Shown here piece after piece: positions 60,754 through 64,000 of a stretch of DNA of 64,000 bases (position 1 is its first letter; the number at the start of each line of letters is the position of its first letter). Made by a program: the position numbers and the translations under genes. Origin of the DNA: Pseudomonas mandelii (GTDB lineage Bacteria > Pseudomonadota > Gammaproteobacteria > Pseudomonadales > Pseudomonadaceae). Where the stretch lies: positions 3,937,501 to 4,001,500 of the forward strand of contig NZ_LT629796.1 in NCBI RefSeq assembly GCF_900106065.1, read 5' to 3'. The notes under the pieces are model-generated. The model was given only the letters and a program-made list of their open reading frames with translations, had not been told where the DNA came from and did not search any database.

Positions 60754-62124
60754 ATGCGCCAAATCTGGAAACCTTTTCGAGCGCTTTATTTTGCCTCGCT
60801 GATGATGTTGATCGGCTCAGGCTTGCTGAGTACCTACCTGGGCTTGCGTCTGGCGGCGGATAACGTCGACAGCTTGTGGGTGGGTGCGTTGATGGCCGCC
60901 AACTATTTCGGCCTGGTGCTGGGTGGCAAGATCGGTCACCGACTGATCGCCCGGGTCGGGCATATTCGCGCCTATTCGGCCTGCGCCGGGATTGTCGGCG
61001 CGGCGGTGCTCGGCCACGGTCTGGTCGACTGGCTGCCAGCGTGGATATTCCTGCGGGTGATCGTCGGTCTCGGCATGATGTGCCAGTACATGGTGATCGA
61101 AAGCTGGCTCAATGAGCAGGCTGAAGCGTCCCAGCGTGGCACGGTATTCAGCGGCTACATGATCGCGTCCTACCTGGGACTGGTGCTGGGCCAACTGATT
61201 CTGGTCATGCACCCGGCCCTGGGCCTGGAGCTGCTGATGCTGGTCGCCTTGTGCTTCGCGCTGTGTCTGGTGCCGGTGGCCCTGACCCGGCGGATTCACC
61301 CGGCGCCATTGCATCCGGCGCCGATGGAGCCGCGGTTCTTCATCAAGCGCGTGCCGCAGTCATTGAGCACGGTGCTGGGCGCGGGGCTGATCATTGGCTC
61401 CTTCTACGGTCTGGCGCCGCTGTATGCTTCGCAGCAAGGATTGTCCACCGAGCAGGTCGGTCTGTTTATGGGTAGCTGCATTTTTGCCGGGCTGCTGGTG
61501 CAGTGGCCATTGGGCTGGCTCTCTGACCGTTATGACCGGGCGTTGTTGATCCGCTGTTTTGCGGTGGTCCTGGCCCTGACCGCGTTGCCGCTGGCGATCA
61601 TGCAGCAGGTGCCGCTGGAGGTTCTGTTCGTCGCCGGGTTCTTCTGTTCGCTGGTGATGTTCTGCCTGTATCCGCTGGCGGTGGCCTTCTCCAATGACCA
61701 CGTCGAAGGTGATCGTCGCGTGTCCCTGACAGCGATGTTGCTGGTGACTTACGGCGTGGGCGCCAGCATCGGGCCGTTGGTGGCCGGGGTCCTGATGAAG
61801 CTGTTCGGCAGCCACATGCTGTATGCCTTCTTCAGCTTCTTCGCGTTGGTGCTGGTGTGGCGGATTCGCCCGAAAGCGGTCACCAACCTGCATCAGGTCG
61901 AAGATGCGCCGCTGCATCACGTGGCTATGCCGGACAGTATGTCGAGTTCGCCGCTGGTGGCGTGCCTTGACCCGCGGGTCGATGAGCAGGTGGTGCAGGA
62001 TCAGATGCAAAATCCGATCAGCCCGGAACCTGCGCCTGAACCAGAGCCGGATCCCGAGACCGATCCACCATCAGAAGACCCGGATGCGGGTCGTGAGCAA
62101 AGCTTCACTGAAGCCAGGCCCTAA
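60754..62124 (+). CDS. MFS transporter (YcaD-like)
   Basis: 456 residues with about 12 membrane segments in residues 10-375. MFS motifs include GKIGHRLIARVGHIR between helices 2 and 3 and GWLSDRYDRALLIR in the second half. The last 60 residues are a soluble, Pro/Glu/Asp-rich tail (EPAPEPEPDPETDPPSEDPD), likely disordered. It lies 70 bp after the glutamine-synthetase-like gene, so the two may be co-transcribed. The substrate is unknown. Confidence 0.88.
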   Translation: MRQIWKPFRALYFASLMMLIGSGLLSTYLGLRLAADNVDSLWVGALMAANYFGLVLGGKIGHRLIARVGHIRAYSACAGIVGAAVLGHGLVDWLPAWIFLRVIVGLGMMCQYMVIESWLNEQAEASQRGTVFSGYMIASYLGLVLGQLILVMHPALGLELLMLVALCFALCLVPVALTRRIHPAPLHPAPMEPRFFIKRVPQSLSTVLGAGLIIGSFYGLAPLYASQQGLSTEQVGLFMGSCIFAGLLVQWPLGWLSDRYDRALLIRCFAVVLALTALPLAIMQQVPLEVLFVAGFFCSLVMFCLYPLAVAFSNDHVEGDRRVSLTAMLLVTYGVGASIGPLVAGVLMKLFGSHMLYAFFSFFALVLVWRIRPKAVTNLHQVEDAPLHHVAMPDSMSSSPLVACLDPRVDEQVVQDQMQNPISPEPAPEPEPDPETDPPSEDPDAGREQSFTEARP

Positions 62125-62136
62125 AAACCTGCGCAT

Positions 62137-62176
62137 AAAAAAACGGGCAGTCACCGCAAGGGACTGCCCGTTTTTT
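62137..62176. terminator. Bidirectional terminator between the MFS gene and flgZ
   Basis: AAACGGGCAGTC and GACTGCCCGTTT form a perfect 12-bp stem with A- and T-runs on both sides, between convergent genes. Confidence 0.92.
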
Positions 62177-62190
62177 GTTGAAGCACCGTA

Positions 62191-62937
62191 TTACATGTCG
62201 TCTTTGTCGAAACGGCGTGCTTCACGCTGTAGCTGATAGACGAACCGTTCGACTTGCCGCTGCACCAGACCGCTCATGTTATGAAAGCGAACACCGGCGA
62301 AGGTGGTGGAGATCCTCTCTTCGAAGTGCAGGTAACGCAATTCGACCGGTGCGGTCATGTTGCCGAAGGGCAGGGCGGCGACAAAGCGGTCATAGACCTG
62401 GCCCAGTTGCAGGCTGCCGGTGATGTCACCTTCAAAACGCAGTTTGCAGCCGGTGGCCGAGATGTCCAGCAACTTGCCGCCCAAGGTCGATTTAAGTTTC
62501 TCACCGCCCAGTTCGACGTTGACCAGTTGCGCCAGTTTCAACGCTGCACGGAACGCATTACGGCGCTGGTGATAGATCACTTCAGCGGGCAGTGGGCCAC
62601 GATAGCAGCGAGCATCGCCGGACTCATCGATGGTCAGCGTACCGTTACTTTCCCAGGCGATGCGCACGCCGTCATGAAAGCCTTCAACCTTGAATGGTTC
62701 TCCGGCCAGCAGAAAACGTTCTCCGTCACGCGGGATCATTTCATCCAGGGCGATCGAATTGCTGTCGCGATCAACGTTCACCAGATAGCTCTGGAAGCGT
62801 TGGGTGCGCTCATGGAACGTGATGATCAGCGGATCATGGCTTTCTTGCAGCTGCCGCAGGTTACCGGCGATTTCCATCGGCGTGGATAGCACCTTGGGTG
62901 GCTGCGGAGCATCGTCCGCGTTTAAGGCATTGAACAC
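62191..62937 (-). CDS. flgZ: Flagellar brake PilZ protein (YcgR/FlgZ)
   Basis: 248 residues. An N-terminal YcgR-type domain (about 15-125) is followed by a PilZ domain with both c-di-GMP-binding motifs: RRNAFR (about 125-130) and DISATGCKL (about 161-169). At high c-di-GMP the protein is known to slow the flagellar motor. It lies downstream of flgM and flgN in the same order as in P. aeruginosa. Confidence 0.93.
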   Translation of the reverse strand: MFNALNADDAPQPPKVLSTPMEIAGNLRQLQESHDPLIITFHERTQRFQSYLVNVDRDSNSIALDEMIPRDGERFLLAGEPFKVEGFHDGVRIAWESNGTLTIDESGDARCYRGPLPAEVIYHQRRNAFRAALKLAQLVNVELGGEKLKSTLGGKLLDISATGCKLRFEGDITGSLQLGQVYDRFVAALPFGNMTAPVELRYLHFEERISTTFAGVRFHNMSGLVQRQVERFVYQLQREARRFDKDDM

Positions 62938-63029
62938 GGTTCATCATTCTCCAGGCAAAATTTGACTGCGACTTGCTAGCATACTGCCAGCATGTGAGGC
63001 GTCTTGATAGAGCGTGCTCATCAACAGGC

Positions 63030-63497
63030 TCAAGCCTGACTAAGCGGGCGCGGCTTTGCGAGCTTGGAGGTTGATCCGCGGGCATCGTAAAGCGCTGGCG
63101 GTTCGCCGCCGGTGAGGATTTTCAGCTGATTGGCCGTGGCGGCCTGCTGGACCAGGATCGACTGGCCATTATTGACGTTGGCTGCCTGGCATTGAGCCAG
63201 TAGATCGGTCAGTTTCTCGCTCTGTTCCAGCAATTGATCGCCGATGCTCGACTGGCTGGCAAGTTGCTCCAGGCCACTGCGATCGGCCGGCAGATTGAGG
63301 CTGACGAGGATTTCACTGCGCTTGCGGCCATGCTGTTCAAGCAGAATGATCATTGCCTGCTTCTGCGCCAGAATATCTTCGAGCAGCGGCATGTCGCGAC
63401 CGTGCAAGGCGAGGGACTCGGTTTGCAGTAACTCCAGCAAGCGTTGCGCTGGAGCAAAGTCGTCGGTGATCAGTTGCAGTAAATTAGTGTCGTGCAT
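63030..63497 (-). CDS. flgN: Flagellar chaperone FlgN
   Basis: 155 residues, fully helical in appearance. LLQLITDDFAPAQRLLELLQ and ILAQKQAMIILLEQHGRKRS are typical of FlgN. It binds the hook-junction proteins FlgK and FlgL before export. It follows flgM by 48 bp and is probably in the same transcript. Confidence 0.9.
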   Translation of the reverse strand: MHDTNLLQLITDDFAPAQRLLELLQTESLALHGRDMPLLEDILAQKQAMIILLEQHGRKRSEILVSLNLPADRSGLEQLASQSSIGDQLLEQSEKLTDLLAQCQAANVNNGQSILVQQAATANQLKILTGGEPPALYDARGSTSKLAKPRPLSQA

Positions 63498-63545
63498 GGC
63501 TGGCCTTGGGGTTTAAGCGTCCAAAAGCCTGGCGCAGGCCGTGGC

Positions 63546-63872
63546 CTAGCGCTGGGCTTCGAAGTTGAGCAGTTTGCTGGCTACACGGTTGCTGTCGACT
63601 TTATAGCTGCCATCGGCAATCGCTGCTTTCAACTCGGCCACGCGGGCGTTGTCGACGGCAGGCTGATCGCGCAGCTTGTCAGTGACCTTCTGCAACTGTT
63701 GAGCCTCATTGCTGAGGTGTACCGATTCCCCGCTTTTGACGGTACTGGCCTGTTCGGCCGGGGTATTCAGCGGCGCGGATGTGCCGGTTTCGGCGGTTTC
63801 CTTCGCGGTGCTGGTACGCGTACTACCGGTAAGTGACGAGGAGCTGTTCAAACGGCTGAAATCGATGACCAT
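63546..63872 (-). CDS. flgM: Anti-sigma-28 factor FlgM
   Basis: 108 residues. A flexible Ser/Thr-rich N-terminal part ([20 protein letters not shown]) is followed by the FliA-binding region [17 protein letters not shown] and [20 protein letters not shown], the conserved FlgM end. It holds FliA inactive until secreted through the finished hook. A FliA promoter lies directly upstream (63909-63935). Confidence 0.93.
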   Translation of the reverse strand: MVIDFSRLNSSSSLTGSTRTSTAKETAETGTSAPLNTPAEQASTVKSGESVHLSNEAQQLQKVTDKLRDQPAVDNARVAELKAAIADGSYKVDSNRVASKLLNFEAQR

Positions 63873-63908
63873 GGTAAAAAACCTCTGGGTATTTGGACGC
63901 TTGCCATG

Positions 63909-63935
63909 TTTTCGGCTCTCCCTGCGAAAACTTTA
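63909..63935 (-). promoter_or_regulatory. FliA (sigma-28) promoter of flgM
   Basis: On the minus strand TAAAGTTT-N11-GCCGAAAA matches the sigma-28 consensus TAAAGTTT-N11-GCCGATAA with one mismatch. It ends 37 nt upstream of the flgM start. It would make flgM (and flgN, possibly flgZ) a class of late flagellar genes. Confidence 0.8.
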
Positions 63936-64000
63936 GGCCCATTTATCAATGAGCTTGCATGCGCCAGCGCTTGTCCTGCCTGCGGCACAGTTTAGGGAAC

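Overview
The window reads as chromosome of a fluorescent Pseudomonas (P. fluorescens group). The evidence is high-GC coding with Pseudomonas codon use, many copies of the Pseudomonas REP core (GTAGGAGC...GCTTGC...CGCGAA), and gene order I know from P. aeruginosa: aotJQMOP-argR, aruCFGDBE, ltaE-alaS-lysC-rsmA-tRNA, amrZ/phnN, and the glutamine-synthetase-like gene, MFS gene, flgZ, flgN, flgM. All identifications come from reading motifs and order; no alignment or database search was run.

Layout. 1-7.8 kb: mixed housekeeping and accessory genes (DUF1003 fragment, a TetR regulator divergent from a metallo-beta-lactamase-fold hydrolase with palindromic operators, a secreted amidase, two overlapping small HTH genes, an AraC regulator divergent from a TauE/SafE exporter, a secreted protein of unknown function). 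7.7-16.3 kb: an accessory island that looks like a defence island. It holds a zinc-motif protein, a frameshifted Phd antitoxin remnant, a McrA-like HNH endonuclease with an SRA-like domain, a BRO antirepressor-type gene with two short upstream ORFs, and then a strongly A+T-rich block. That block carries a two-gene unit (ParB/Srx-like domain fused to an ABC/OLD-type ATPase, followed 2 nt later by a TOPRIM-like protein) and, convergent to it, a protein with a nucleoside-deoxyribosyltransferase/TIR-like C-terminal domain. The ParB-ATPase plus TOPRIM pair is the best candidate here for an undescribed system.

16.3-21.3 kb: nrdB (nrdA is not in the window), a small secreted 13-residue-repeat protein, a DUF2790 protein and acsA. 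21.5-40.4 kb: arginine/ornithine uptake (aotJQMOP), the regulator argR, and the arginine succinyltransferase catabolic genes (aruCFGDB, a small His-tailed protein, aruE). A 1621-residue DUF6543/leucine-rich-repeat toxin-like gene is inserted between argR and aruC. Matches to the ArgR pattern TGTCGC-N8-AA lie upstream of both aotJ and aruC, so uptake and breakdown of arginine look co-regulated.

40.5-47.4 kb: an FMN riboswitch with its lumazine synthase gene, then ltaE, alaS, lysC, rsmA, tRNA-Ser(GCU) and two identical tRNA-Arg(ACG) genes. 47.4-52.6 kb: a DUF4124-type protein, mgtE, amrZ, an isolated phnN next to amrZ (the rest of a phn operon is missing), two small envelope proteins, tRNA-Arg(CCU) and a hypothetical. 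52.6-59.2 kb: a signalling cluster (CheB-CheR-PAS-histidine kinase-receiver hybrid, divergent from a receiver-TPR protein overlapping a small histidine kinase). 59.3-64 kb: a glutamine-synthetase-family (polyamine type) gene, an MFS transporter, and flagellar genes flgZ, flgN and flgM behind a near-consensus FliA promoter.
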